Shown here one piece after another: positions 23,501 through 31,913 of a DNA stretch of 64,000 nucleotides. The first letter of the stretch is position 1. Every line of letters starts with the position of its first letter. The position numbers and the translations under genes were made by a program. The stretch lies in the NCBI GenBank assembly GCA_013396655.1, contig WBMV01009271.1, forward strand, positions 1,274,314 to 1,338,313, given 5' to 3'. The notes under the pieces were generated by a model. The model worked only from the letters and a program-made list of their open reading frames with translations, was not told the DNA's origin and did not search any database. This stretch comes from Campylorhamphus procurvoides. Taxonomy: Eukaryota > Chordata > Aves > Passeriformes > Dendrocolaptidae.

Positions 23501-25459
23501 CAACAAAAAAACCCTTCCAAAATCTTGTTATATCCATGTTTCACAGATTTCTTTTGTGAATCCAAGTCTGTATCTCTGAAGTGTCACAACCACAGGCCAC
23601 TCACTGCCTCAGAATATTAGGCTATAATAAAGCTGTCTCATTCTCTCACAAAACTGTTTGAGAAAAAGAGGAGAATCAGAAAAAAAAGATATGTTAGTTG
23701 ATGCAGCCAGTGCTGCTTTTAGAGCAACTGCAGGCTTCTCTGGTTCATTTACTGAAGCAGAGGCTGGGAAGTCTGCTAGCTGCACTCCTAATCAAGGGGT
23801 TTATTTATTTATTTCATTAGTTATCCTAAGGAGGAGGGGGAAAAGGAGAAAAAGTAAGGAAAAAGATGCCATTTGTTGTTCTTTATCTTTTCCTTAGGCT
23901 AAAGATCAATGGAAATACAAGGCCAGCCCTTAAAAACTGTTATTTTTCTTTCTTTGCTCAATGACTTTGAGAAGCAGTAGAAACAAAATCATCATTTTTC
24001 TCAATCTAGGAACATATATTTGCATACACTGGACAAAGACCTTTTCTCAACTCTTTATAGGGGAACTTAGACATTATAGTCTGCTCTTTCAAAAGAGAAG
24101 TCACCAGTGGAGCAAGGATAAAATGAAGTACAAGAATGCAGACTTTCCCCTGTTTTCCTCAAATCAGCGAGACTGTAGCCTTAGGACCTTGACTGAGGCA
24201 GGCATCACTCCAGGCTTAAGTCCACATATTAGTTTACATTTCAAACATGCCACAAGGCCTACCCGTAAGGATCATAGTTACTCAGCCATGATCCAGTTTG
24301 CCAAGGAAACTATTTCCCACATGGATATGAATGTGATCAGACCCACAGTATGCCCAAGAGTAAGAGACATAATATATATAAAAAACAGAATTCAGCCATT
24401 TTATAGCATTTCTCATTTCACAGCCTGAAAACATTCTATATATTTTTAAAAGCATCTCCAGCACCTTCCTGGAAAATATTTATTATGCAGGTTATTATGT
24501 AAAACCTGTGCTTCACTTTGGACAGTAATTTAGCCAAGGAGAGTATCAACTTTTCAGAAGATAAGTGACTGATACAACCTGAACCCATACAGAAGTCTCC
24601 AGTTTTCCCTGTGGTGAGAAATGGCATGTTATAAATGTACTGTCCAGCTAAGGGATAAAACAAATGGACGTAAAATTATGAAAGCTTTACCCATTCTCAT
24701 CATACAAACTTAATCTAAATGGGTGTCCTAATATTCTTCCAGATGCAATGATAAACCTCCAACTAGCTAAGAATATTTATTGGGAGGATGAATATCATAT
24801 TCCATTTAGATTATTTCGGCATTAAGGGATATGGCTTATTCAAGCTGCTGTTGATAAAGCAGTGTGGTAAGGTTAATACTGCAACTGACAATGCTCTGCC
24901 AGATTTCACAATATATGGGAAACTTTAATTAGAAGTTTATGAACCTCTGAAAATTCTCCAAAGGGCTTATTCTTCAGAATGAACTTTGACAAATAGTTAG
25001 CTGAAATATCCAGTGATATGCAGCACTAACATAAAGAGATCGCTGATGTGGATTGGTACGTGGTGATCTTACATTGACAGTGGCTACCTCTAGCACTTTT
25101 ACAGCCCGTTGTCTTTGTGCTTCATGAAATGTAATTCATTTTGGGTTTAGGGAAGTATTATAGCAATTATATCATGGATGAAAATCTTGCTCCAAGTAAA
25201 TGAGTCAGTTAGATGTCAGTCTTGAGAGCAGGATTTCATTCTTTACTTGATGAGGGAGTTGACAGCCATCAAAACAGTATTTCATTGAAATGTGTTAATT
25301 TGCTTGATGTTAGTTAACAATGGCTTCACTCTTCTGACAGAAACTGCTGTAAGCCTGCTGGAATGGCAGAGAAGCAGCGATAAGAAATCTGCATCTGAGG
25401 ATGTTGTGGAGTCTGTGGATGCTGACATTGATTGTACCTGCACCGGCGACTGTAGTTAA
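2419..25459 (+). CDS. VTG: Vitellogenin (partial: C-terminal 1251 residues, 22 exons)
   Basis: Vitellogenin is the estrogen-induced, liver-made, secreted lipid- and phosphate-carrying yolk precursor, cleaved in the oocyte to lipovitellin-1, phosvitin, lipovitellin-2 and C-terminal yolk glycoproteins. The evidence here is 22 exons with consensus splice sites and fully compatible phases (3758 bases, first two completing a split codon). Approximate window residues: lipovitellin-1 beta-sheet region 1-450, phosvitin 451-684, lipovitellin-2 685-979, von Willebrand D and cysteine-rich tail 980-1251. Landmarks are the long Ser runs, the motif FRSAH, the motif VPGAA...LGFSE, the AQDC start of the VWD domain and GKTCGVCGNND. 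Possible N-glycosylation sequons are SNAS, NKS, NTT, NIT and NSS. Known bird vitellogenins are about 1850-1910 residues, so about 640 are missing upstream. No frameshift or stop was seen. The paralogue is uncertain; VTG1 is favoured over VTG2/VTG3 only by the gene-poor downstream context. Confidence 0.95.
2627..2728 (+). CDS. VTG: Vitellogenin exon b (lipovitellin-1)
   Basis: Acceptor ccccacag, donor acg/gtaaat; 34 whole codons, phase 0 at both ends. It starts VGITVEGLQE, the conserved 'V-G-x-x-x-E-G-x-Q-E' stretch of vitellogenins. The intron before it is only 83 bases. Confidence 0.92.
2815..2934 (+). CDS. VTG: Vitellogenin exon c (lipovitellin-1)
   Basis: Acceptor cacacag, donor cag/gtatca; 40 whole codons. 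It reads LSDWKAFSS... and GYLKMFGQELFF, matching the vitellogenin pattern 'LSDW ... Y-x-K-x-x-G-Q-E' of the lipid-binding domain. Confidence 0.93.
3179..3368 (+). CDS. VTG: Vitellogenin exon d (lipovitellin-1)
   Basis: Acceptor aatttcag, donor aatg/gtaata; 63 codons plus one base. It contains GRQWTKALLSSEIRRIVPTC and TGFPTETSFYYSS, the conserved 'P-T-x-x-G-x-P-x-E-x-S-x-Y' region of the open beta-sheet domain (Pfam DUF1943 region). Confidence 0.93.
3457..3550 (+). CDS. VTG: Vitellogenin exon e (lipovitellin-1)
   Basis: Acceptor tgtaatag, donor aag/gtaaat; enters with two bases and leaves with two. The split codons give Val at the left border and Ser at the right. It reads QAQITPSPKSDFRLTELLNA, the 'T-P-x-x-x-x-x-F-x-x-x-Q/E-L-L' motif of the family. 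Confidence 0.92.
3663..3848 (+). CDS. VTG: Vitellogenin exon f (lipovitellin-1)
   Basis: Acceptor ccttttcag, donor aag/gtaaga. It contains TFVMGINTHTIQAGLEAHTK and KIEIPPCKDETNIISV, matching the 'M-G-V-N-T-x-x-x-Q' and 'E-x-x-P-C' landmarks of lipovitellin-1. The last codon is split with the next exon (Arg). Confidence 0.94.
3849..8951 (+). other. 5.1-kb intron
   Basis: This is the longest intron in the window. It is AT-rich with a few simple runs: a TA run near 4068, a purine-rich (gaga/gata) stretch near 5600-5640 and an A13 run near 7388. I recognise no coding exon, transposon or RNA gene in it. Confidence 0.8.
8952..9096 (+). CDS. VTG: Vitellogenin exon g (lipovitellin-1, variable linker)
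   Basis: Acceptor ttctgcag, donor agg/gtaaat; one base plus 48 codons. It starts SKTFAVTRNIGDLAASKMTP, the strongly conserved 'F-A-V-x-R-N-x-x-D/E' motif, then turns into an acidic Ser-rich linker (MSFDSDSASGETDNIR) that varies among vitellogenins. Confidence 0.94.
9097..10630 (+). other. 1.5-kb intron
   Basis: AT-rich intron with no recognisable gene or transposon. It contains a weak CTCF-like match on the minus strand at 9333-9345, one mismatch in the 13-base core. Confidence 0.75.
10631..10850 (+). CDS. VTG: Vitellogenin exon h (end of lipovitellin-1)
   Basis: Acceptor tctaatag, donor ccag/gtaaat; 73 codons plus one base. After a variable Ser-rich start (DRQSAEDVSSGNLFSFGHSS) it gives FGVQVCIERKSIHAAFIKN and PLYYLVGEHALRVSFKP, the beta-sheet shell motif 'C-x-E-x-x-S-x-x-A-x-F-I-x-N...Y-x-x-I/V-G-E-H'. 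The acceptor is pyrimidine-poor (tatctaatag), but the phase match and homology leave little doubt. Confidence 0.92.
10851..11709 (+). other. Intron containing a SINE remnant
   Basis: This 859-base intron holds an old tRNA-like SINE remnant at 11290-11375 on the minus strand (listed separately). Nothing else was recognised. Confidence 0.7.
11290..11375 (-). mobile_element. Old tRNA-derived SINE remnant
   Basis: Read on the minus strand it has an RNA polymerase III A-box-like sequence (tggcccaatggttaggc, 11351-11367) followed after an expected distance by a degenerate B box (ggagacccagattc, 11320-11333). The pairing AATGGCC/GGCCATT resembles a tRNA stem. The layout fits the head of an ancient amniote tRNA-derived SINE (MIR- or CORE-SINE-like). 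It is too decayed to be a tRNA gene. Confidence 0.5.
11710..11879 (+). CDS. VTG: Vitellogenin exon i (just before phosvitin)
   Basis: Acceptor caatttcag, donor cag/gtactg; two bases plus 56 codons. It reads VYTEAPIEKIQVTIQAGDQA then acidic and basic residues ending KKILDGIDDQ. This is the family's 'I-x-K/R-I-x-x-x-I-Q-A-G' strand and the charged segment that leads to phosvitin. Confidence 0.93.
11880..12513 (+). other. Intron before the phosvitin exon
   Basis: This 634-base AT-rich intron ends at acceptor ttacattaaccag. No repeat or gene was recognised. Confidence 0.7.
12514..13215 (+). CDS. VTG: Vitellogenin exon j: phosvitin block
   Basis: This single exon of 234 whole codons encodes most of phosvitin, the heavily phosphorylated, metal-binding yolk domain. 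It opens GTRKDRSSSSSASSTSGSAE, has a charged stretch ending KEKKRYPFGD, then a run of 15 serines (12693-12737) and repeated Ser blocks broken by Lys, Arg, Asn and Gly. A second set of Ser runs and SHHHSK follow, ending SSYDISTEQ. Nearly all serines in the core use AGC or AGT, so the DNA is an imperfect trinucleotide array. In chicken VTG2 the main phosvitin exon is number 23, about the same length, which fits the exon order here. Acceptor taaccag is pyrimidine-poor; donor cag/gtaaaa. Confidence 0.96.
12693..12946. repeat. AGC/AGT trinucleotide array inside phosvitin
   Basis: Imperfect (AGY)n coding array with interruptions by AAA, AAC, GGC and GAT. It keeps frames on both strands open over hundreds of bases, giving artefactual Ala/Val, Leu or Cys/Tyr-rich readings. 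It is a likely site of length polymorphism and assembly error. Confidence 0.9.
13297..13353 (+). CDS. VTG: Vitellogenin exon k (phosvitin/lipovitellin-2 junction)
   Basis: A short exon of 19 codons (ELHLPKVYRLRFRSAHIHW), acceptor ttttgcag, donor tgg/gtaggt, phase 0 on both sides. The FRSAH motif is the family landmark at the start of lipovitellin-2. It is too short to be seen as an isolated open frame. Confidence 0.92.
13354..14182 (+). other. Intron between exons k and l
   Basis: 829 bases, AT-rich, no recognisable element. Confidence 0.7.
14183..14383 (+). CDS. VTG: Vitellogenin exon l: second Ser/His-rich block
   Basis: 67 whole codons, acceptor taattcatag, donor gag/gtacac. It encodes three serine runs (nine, six and six residues) separated by ESESSHRN and His, then SHHHGEN, basic residues SKRVSIHHHSHSS and SLTRE. 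The first run mixes TCN and AGY codons, the later two are AGC/AGT. Both borders are phase 0 and join in frame to FRSAHIHW before and RNFLGDIIPP after. In the chicken VTG2 product, as I recall it, this position is a shorter Ser/Arg linker with no long Ser runs, so the exon looks expanded into a second phosvitin-like tract within lipovitellin-2. Confidence 0.9.
14384..15409 (+). other. Intron between exons l and m
   Basis: About 1.0 kb, AT-rich, no recognisable element. Confidence 0.7.
15410..15616 (+). CDS. VTG: Vitellogenin exon m (lipovitellin-2)
   Basis: Acceptor gtttttcag, donor cag/gtaagc; 69 whole codons. It starts RNFLGDIIPPGITIVAQAVR and contains GYQATAYV and ETNWKACADAVILPLKAQ, matching the 'F-L-G-D...', 'G-Y/L-Q-x-x-x-Y' and 'W-K-x-C-A-D' landmarks of lipovitellin-2. 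Confidence 0.95.
15617..16612 (+). other. Intron between exons m and n
   Basis: 996 bases, AT-rich; no gene or transposon recognised. Confidence 0.7.
16613..16755 (+). CDS. VTG: Vitellogenin exon n (lipovitellin-2)
   Basis: Acceptor cttgtaaag, donor cagc/gtatgt; 47 codons plus two bases. It reads ARLRWGKECQDYSIAAVATT and AVQLKVQWGKLPSWIKKTST, the 'W-G-x-x-C-x-D-Y' and 'V-x-L-x-W-x-K-x-P' motifs. The correct frame is not the longest open one here; phase and homology decide it. Confidence 0.93.
16756..17276 (+). other. Intron between exons n and o
   Basis: 521 bases, AT-rich, nothing recognised. Confidence 0.7.
17277..17415 (+). CDS. VTG: Vitellogenin exon o (lipovitellin-2)
   Basis: Acceptor tatctctag, donor ggg/gtatgt; one base completes Ala, then 46 codons. 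FMQYVPGAALVLGFSEAHQR and AAATSPRTIDTVIKAPG match the family's 'F-V-P-G-A-x-x-x-L-G-F-S-E' and 'T-S-P-R-T-x-D' motifs. Confidence 0.95.
17416..18571 (+). other. Intron between exons o and p
   Basis: About 1.16 kb. No recognisable element. Confidence 0.7.
18572..18707 (+). CDS. VTG: Vitellogenin exon p (end of lipovitellin-2)
   Basis: Acceptor ctttttcag, donor aat/gtaaat; 45 codons plus one base. It reads VTLYCQAFRLPFTLPLGPSP and ITAWNLFPEIASQIAQEDQ, matching the 'Y-x-x-x-x-x-L-P-x-S/T-L-P-x-G' segment. Confidence 0.94.
18708..19373 (+). other. Intron between exons p and q
   Basis: 666 bases; no recognisable element. Confidence 0.7.
19374..19560 (+). CDS. VTG: Vitellogenin exon q (start of von Willebrand D domain)
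   Basis: Acceptor ttttgcag, donor agc/gtaagt. It gives TCEIREQDFKTFDRVSYSYS then NKSCNLVVAQDCTEHPKF, the classical VWD opening 'C...TFD...Y-x-Y...C-x-x-V-x-A-Q-D-C'. Sequons NKS and NTT are present. This part becomes the C-terminal yolk glycoprotein. Confidence 0.95.
19561..19987 (+). other. Intron between exons q and r
   Basis: 427 bases; no recognisable element. Confidence 0.7.
19988..20085 (+). CDS. VTG: Vitellogenin exon r (von Willebrand D domain)
   Basis: Acceptor tctgaag, donor aaa/gtaagc; one base, 32 codons, one base. It reads NITICPAANSSLLVACNEER then VLSHNGISEYEK, with sequons NIT and NSS. Homology is weaker than in neighbouring exons, but both split codons close correctly. Confidence 0.87.
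20086..20683 (+). other. Intron between exons r and s
   Basis: 598 bases; an A11 run at about 20508. Nothing else recognised. Confidence 0.7.
20684..20778 (+). CDS. VTG: Vitellogenin exon s (von Willebrand D domain)
   Basis: Acceptor tttttacag, donor cag/gtactg; two bases plus 31 codons. TVKIYKSGTTVTVEVPTLGL then KKVTFDGVSLQ fits the VWD beta-strand pattern ending 'V-x-F/Y-D-G'. Confidence 0.92.
20889..21048 (+). CDS. VTG: Vitellogenin exon t (von Willebrand D core)
   Basis: Acceptor ttttacag, donor ggtg/gtgagt; 53 codons plus one base. It contains WMRGKTCGVCGNNDREKHNE, the intact 'G-x-T-C-G-x-C-G' motif, then MPNRRLAQSCSAFVHSWVLL, matching 'M-P-N-x-x-L-A...S-F-x-H-S-W'. Confidence 0.96.
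21049..22234 (+). other. Intron between exons t and u
   Basis: About 1.19 kb, AT-rich with T runs near 21120 and 21863. No recognisable element. Confidence 0.7.
22235..22396 (+). CDS. VTG: Vitellogenin exon u (cysteine-rich tail)
   Basis: Acceptor cctcttag, donor aaaag/gtacga; two bases, 53 codons, one base. CKLQRSYVKLNRNPTIDGEE and STCYSVDPVLKCMKDCTPI then VGFHCFPK match 'C-K-L...V-K-L', 'C-Y-S-x-x-P-V-L-x-C' and 'V-G-F-H-C'. Open frame past the donor is intronic. Confidence 0.96.
22397..25340 (+). other. 2.9-kb last intron
   Basis: AT-rich. It contains a 155-codon open frame (23961-24428) without recognisable motifs, splice context or composition of a gene; see rejected list. No transposon recognised. 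Confidence 0.7.
25341..25459 (+). CDS. VTG: Vitellogenin last coding exon
   Basis: Acceptor cttctgacag; two bases complete Glu, then 38 codons and TAA at 25457-25459. It ends VVESVDADIDCTCTGDCS, the short Cys-rich C-terminus of the family ('C-x-C...C'). Confidence 0.94.
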
Positions 25460-25645
25460 GCTAAACACTTTAGCGTTGTGCTAAAGACATACCACACAAA
25501 TAATTGAATAGCTGGACAGATAAGAAGGGAACATAATAGCTGTAGTAAAATATTAAGAAAGGTGCTTAAGAGAATAACCCTACTGCAAAGTCAAATGCAT
25601 TATGTACAGTCTGCACTGCTTAATAAATACGTTGTTCATTAAATA
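25460..25645 (+). other. VTG: Vitellogenin 3' UTR
   Basis: About 185 bases from the stop codon to the estimated cleavage region, based on the polyadenylation signal at 25622. The exact cleavage base cannot be read by eye. Confidence 0.7.
25622..25627 (+). terminator. Polyadenylation signal AATAAA
   Basis: Canonical AATAAA 162 bases after the stop codon, followed by a T/GT-rich stretch (tgcggtctctctttattttt, from 25652) suitable as the downstream element. It is the first AATAAA after the stop. Confidence 0.85.
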
Positions 25646-25659
25646 AGTATTCATGCGGT

Positions 25660-28600
25660 CTCTCTTTATTTTTCCCTATCAACAAAACAATCAGGCCAAC
25701 GATAATATTATACAGAAATTCTGTTCCCTTTTATCTGCAATATAATTACAGCAGTCCTCTCTTAAAATTATGTTCACTAGGTGATGAAAGGAAAACATGA
25801 TTACGGCTACTACTAACATTCCATTGTGCAAAGAATTTCATATTTAGCATACTAAAGACACAGTAAGCATTTGTTTTCTTTTATGTTTTCTGGTAAAGAG
25901 CAAAGTCTGTTCTTGGAACCATTCTGCAAAAAAATACATTTTACTCCCAGCAAGACCATTAGCCTTAGTACATTCTACAAAGGAATGAATTGGACTGCTA
26001 GACTCCCACTGTAGCTTTCCAGAGAGCTATAGTGTGTGACACAGTCCCCATTTTCATTTAAATTTCAATGGATATTCTGTTGCTTCATAAGCTAAAAGTG
26101 TGAATAGGAACTTTTTTTTTTTTTTGCTTTACCATCTCCTATTGTATATTTATGAAAATGATGGCTTCAAAAACTTCAGGGAACAATAATACATCAAGTA
26201 GCATTCCAAATACACCAAAAAGTAATATATAAAAAGATATGTAAGATAATAGCATCATAAAGCTAAAATAAAGTACAAGCAGGATAGTTAGACTGTGTTT
26301 AACCAGTGAAGAGTCAATCTGCTAGCTTTCACTGTGCAGAAAGGTAATTCCTCCCACCCCAGGGGATCAGGAATAGCTGACACCTTCAAACTCCAAGCAA
26401 TGGCACAATATCTCTTCACCTTGTATCACAAATCAGCCGTGCAGTGAACCATAGTATGTTTTCCATAACAGGTAATAGCAGCCAACATGCTCTTCCAAGA
26501 GAATCCTTAGTGTGGGCAAGGTACTGCTGAACCCAAATGCTGTCAGGAAACTGCCATTAAAGAAAATACTTTTCTTTCTAACTAAAAACTGATCTATCAG
26601 AAAGATGATGGAAGACTAAATAGTTTAACAATTACAGAATAACATTTCACAGTGCTTTTCTTTCAAGAGCAGAAATATGAGTAATATATAGTGCTCCTTT
26701 TACTCTCAAGTTGCAGCTTGCCACCAGCTTGAAGTTAGAAAAGGCTTGGTTGTTCTCTATGTACAATGCTCACTTCATTTCTTCCACAAGTAAGCCATTA
26801 GGAGTTTGTTCAAACCAGATGCCTGATGCATACCTTGGGGCAAGCACATTCGCCTCTGTCCCTAAGCCTCTCTCCTGAGGATAACCTACAAAGGACAGAA
26901 GGTGGTTACCTGTCTTTTTTCCTTCCCTCAGCCTTAATTTAGTCTACATGTTGTTGCATTTGAGAACCTTCATGTATACTGCCTGGATCTATGTGCAAAC
27001 GGAAAGTGCTCTATTCAACAGCCTTTTCTTCATGCACGTATCTTCAAACTAAGACCAGTAACGTGAATTCTTGCCCTGTGTTTTATTTGTAATAAAGAGT
27101 TCACAAACTCTCTGTACAAAAGCTCTGTTACTAACTCATCAGAAGTGCTACACTGCAAAACAGGTAGCCCCAAACAAGAAGGGAGATGAAGAATATTGCA
27201 TTCCACTTTCCTTTAAAATCACACTAATATTACACCTGGAGAGCTCTTTTCTTCCTGGTATTGTTTTCACTGTGGCTTATGGGAGATTTGACATTGACTT
27301 TCATAGGATCAGACTGTCATCTTTAATCCAACACCTTTCTCTTTAATCCGCTTGTTTACAAAAGAGAAACTTTCGCCAGTCAACCACTTCAGATAAGACA
27401 AAGGTAGTGAAGAGATGGAGGGAGAGAAGAAAAATGAGGTTTCATGCTCAACTACTAGAAGCCAAATTTAGTAATAGCAAAGATCCATTAGTAAGAGAAG
27501 TCATTCTACTTGCAGTAAAACAGTCATCTACACAGAACCATGATACTAATTAACAACGATCAAGCTGGGATGTACGGTACCAAAAATACAAGCAGCTCAT
27601 AAGGCGAACACCTTCTCCCAGAAACAATTTACAGACTCTTAAAGGCATTGGGAGAAAAAACTCAAAGGCAGAGACTGATCAGCAGTCCTAAATTATTCTA
27701 TAATGACCATATATAATAATAATAGATACTTTACAGCATTAAAAAATAAGCATGCCAGGTCAGGCCTGTCACTGCTGCAGGTACACTTCGGATCTTGCAC
27801 CAACAAGAAGGTACCTATAGCACCCCAACTGAGGGAAGCCACCAGAATAGCCACACATTTCTTCCTGCTAAATCATCACGCCTGGAATAAAGTATCCTGC
27901 CCATGCCAAAACACATGTATGTCTTCCCCTCAGCAGGAGCTCCTCTCTTAGCACTTTCCCCAGGCTGCAGAGTTCTTGGGCAATAAAGCCACCAACAGCA
28001 AGATGCTTTACTTGAGGCCAAAAGACCTAACGGAACTCCTAGCTCATGCCCTGTCCCAGACAGAAGGCAAGAAAGGTGAAAATGCCCCACAATTTCTGCA
28101 TACGTGCAGGGAATTCACTCACCATCACCCCTCCAGTAACACAGCCTGGGCTGGGGTGCAGGCTGAGCCAGAGGAGAAAGCAGCACCAGCAAAACCCAAG
28201 CACACGCCTTTCACGGCTCTGCGCAGGGCACAGCAGAGACACAGCTCTCATTATCTCCATTTCGAAGGGGCAGCTTTCTTTTCTGTCCAGCTCCTGGTCG
28301 TTAGTGCCCTCTTGCTGAGAGAGCTGAATGCCTCTGACTGACTGAAAGACTTCACTGACATTGCAGCTGTAAAATCACAATGTAATGAACGTTAGTAAAG
28401 CCTGAGGTTGGCAGTGTGCACAGCAAAGCAAAAGACTTAGAACCAGCACATTTTGCCAAAGGAATTAAGAACATTAGCAGTACAAGTGTGAAAAAGCCCT
28501 TCTGGAATTTCTAATGCACCACACAGACATTTCCAACCCATCTGGGAGGATATCTACAGTCCGTATTTAAACCTCATTTGGAAATCATGCCTGTCCTATC

Positions 28601-28821
28601 TTATAAAGCAAACCAAAGCTAGATACCCAACCAAGTATTAAAATGTGTACTACATAGGCTGAGCTTTTATGCATTCTAATTTTCATTCCCAGTGCTTCTC
28701 AAGGATATGCATTAATGAATTCTGGAATTTATTGCAGTAACCAAGTAATATAATCTTGCGATTATGGTACTCTAGTATTGTTTAAAAAAAATGAGTGTCA
28801 GAAAAAAAGATGCAGGCCTAA
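25660..28821. other. Intergenic, no gene seen
   Basis: AT-rich DNA with a T14 run at about 26110. A locally GC-richer patch at 27.8-28.3 kb carries overlapping open frames up to 121 codons with no recognisable protein motif. No transposon identified. Confidence 0.6.
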
Positions 28822-28940
28822 ACATGAGCCAGGCTCGAGTCCTAATCCTGCCCTTGCAGCTCTGTAATGTGGTTTTACATGAGGCTGGGGACTTCTGTGT
28901 CTCATTTTCTGCATCAGAAAGATATGACTACTTACCCACT
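28822..28940 (+). mobile_element. MIR-like SINE remnant
   Basis: The order 'ggctcgagtcctaatcctg', 'cagctctgtaatgtg', 'gaggctggggacttctgtg', 'tctcattttctgcatcagaaa' follows the MIR consensus from the B box through the core to the '...CCTCAGTTTCCTCATCTGTAAA' segment, with heavy divergence. An ancient, inactive copy. Confidence 0.65.
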
Positions 28941-29737
28941 TGATGGAGTCAGAAATGCCTATGAATTTATAGTCCCATGTGTCTTTTGCATGTTCTTCAG
29001 TGATCCTCGAGTTGAAAAGTAAATTTTTCCACTAGATCTCCTAACCACATGAGTATATTTTATTGCTAAGTTGAAGGTTTTCATTTTCAGATTCATTCAG
29101 CTGTAAAATAACTATACATTTGGAAAAAATCAAAACAATATACTTAATTTGTTCATGGTCAGCTTTGGTTAAACCTTAGTGGATAATTCATAAAAGCCTA
29201 GAATTGGATGTTGCTATTACAGAGGCACAAGCTATTGCAGACATGGTCTTTTGTACCCTAGACAAAGACAACAAACCTTTTGTCCATCAGAACTGGCTCT
29301 TTTGACTCACTAATTTTAAATGACACAGTGACTCTCAGGAAAGCATGGTCATTCTGCTTCAGAGAAAGGAGCTGCAGCATGATAGGAAAGGACACAAGCA
29401 CTAATATCAGATCCCTCCTGGAAATGAAATGCCTGCTCCACAGCATGAGCATTAAAAAAAAAATAACATCTACAATTCTAACCCCACTGAAGCCAATGGT
29501 TAAACTCAACAGAGCTAGGCTTTTACTCAGCATGTTTGAATGAGTTATTAAATGAACTTTAGTTGTCCCTAAAAATAAATTTACTGTGTGGATCTAAGTG
29601 CAGCTGATGAATAAGAAACCTCAGGAATCTAACAAATACAGTAGTTAGGGCTAAAACCAGAGACAGCACAGAAGGTTGCAAAAGAGAGTAGCTATTAGTG
29701 GCCATCTGAGCTCTACGTCAAATCTCAAGGTCTCTTT

Positions 29738-29750
29738 TGCCATCTACTGG
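29738..29750 (-). promoter_or_regulatory. CTCF-like binding motif
   Basis: TGCCATCTACTGG; the reverse complement CCAGTAGATGGCA fits the degenerate CTCF core CCASYAGRKGGCR at every position. Occupancy is not known. Confidence 0.45.
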
Positions 29751-31913
29751 TGGTTTTGTATACTTACAATGATTTAAACCTTTTTCCTCTAGGTTTATAG
29801 CTCTGATAAATTCCAAGTAGCTTTATACAAATTCTAATCAAGGTTTAGGGTGGGGTTTTATCCCTCCAACCTCCACATTTGATTTCTATGTGTTTTTTTT
29901 CTGTAAGTGTATTACAGTTCGGTATCTTTCTGAGTAGCATTTCGCATTGTCCCCAGAGGAAAAAGACATTGCCTAAGACATTCTTATTTCTGTTATTGCT
30001 GGATAGGCAGTAATTACACTGCAAGAAGGACCAGAGGAACGGTTTACTAAGAAAATCCAAAGGTTTTCAAAAATAGTACTTACGGTTCATCCTCAGTCAG
30101 CATGAGAAGGTTGTCATTTTGGCACCTGAAAATGCTTAATGCAAAAATAAAGTCTGTTTATCCGTCTTTTTTCCCTTGCAGTTCACTTAGCTTTAATTCA
30201 CAGTGAACACTTCTATGTCCTAATATTATTAAGTATGCTTTCAGGTGGGTTTTGGGAAACAGGCATTATCTATACAGATAGATCTCATCACAGAGCTTCC
30301 CTTACTGAATAGCCACATTCTCCACCATCTTTGATGCATTTTGTCTTTAGCTAAATTGTGAGTCCTGTGGAGAAAAATACTAATTGGAGACTTGTATCAT
30401 CAAACACCAAATCCTGCATAAACTCTGCAAAGTCACTATAACAAGTATAGTGCTAAACTAGGGTGCTGAAATAATAATCCTTGGGCTTTTATCTTTTGCC
30501 TCACTTGGAAAATGGATCACAGTTTCTTTTCTTACTGAAGCTTCAGAACATTTATATGACACTTAAAATCTTCTTCTTGATAATGAAATTAATTTCAAAA
30601 CAGAGTAAATGGTGACAAATACACAAAATGTTGTGACTAGCTCCCTTCAAACCTATCTCCATTATTTTTTCACATTACTTCTTGCATGTATCTCCTTAAC
30701 CTTCACAAGCAGAAGTGACTCAACATCCCTTATTGACATTATATGAAACAATATTTTAATGCCTTGTGTAAAAGTGGTCATATCTGTCTCTTATGTGGTT
30801 GAGCATTTACTCTAGCTAGAGCTGCTTTGAGGCTTTTCTTTTGCCAGTTGATAAAAAGATGATTATAGCAAAAGAAACAGAGCCAAGGATGTGGGCTGAA
30901 TAAGCTAACATGCTAGAACTCTACTTAGATTCCTGCTTCTGTGGTCAAAACAAAACTATTAATATTCAAGATCTGCTCATGACTGGGGGAATGATATACA
31001 GATTAGACTTACTATGGGCATAAGAGATTAGCACAGGCTCAAGCTGGGGCTAGAATTGGCAGACAAATGTTTGTCTCATCATGACATTAACTTGTCTACA
31101 TTACTGCAGACTCAGTGCAGATATATCAGTATGTCTGACTGTTGTTTCACCTTTGTGAAATAACACCACTCCCTTTTGATCTACACCATGAGTCATAGTG
31201 CCCCCATTGTCTCTGGTATTATGACTTGCTGTTTTACAAGACCTGACTTTCATGTGTCTGAAGTCAGAGTACAATATTCCCCCTCACCGCCCAAGTGATG
31301 TACTGAATTCCATCTATTAAGGAGAGTTAAGAATTTAAGGGTCTAAAGCATCTTCCCCCTCCAGCCTGAGAGTATCTAGACTACTCAATAGGAAATGCTG
31401 CAGAGGTCATCATACACATCCCATTTCACAGGGGCCTGGGCTCCCTGGAAACATGGTTCCATATCTGAAATCACCTTGGAGGTTTTGGCACCTACATTGC
31501 CCATTCTGAAACACAGCTGGGGTGGCTGGGGAAGGAGTCTTACATCTCAGGTGACTGTTCAGCCCATTAAATTATTGTCTGAAAATAGGTAGGAACACTG
31601 AATGACCATAATTACACATGCTGTGCTTTTGTGGGGTTCACTGTTAAAGATTAAGGGGTGTAAATGGAAGAGCAACTTGTGTGATATTTTTCATGTCTTA
31701 CATATGAGAAGAGACTAAGCCCTGCAGATTTTCCAGCATTTCTGAGCAGAGGCAAAGCTGCTTTTTAGGATGCTGGAGAGCTGTACAGCTTGTGAAAATT
31801 AGGCACTGACAGACTTCGCTATTTAAAGGTAAAGAAGGAAGTATTAAAGATTTCAGTCTTAAGTATAAGCACCTGCATTGTATCTAAGTCTTTTTCTTCC
31901 CTTTCCTCTGCAG

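Noticed and set aside
23961..24428. 155-codon + strand open frame in the last vitellogenin intron
   Set aside because: No recognisable motif, low-complexity or domain pattern, and no splice or promoter context. A frame this long can arise by chance in tens of kb searched in six frames.
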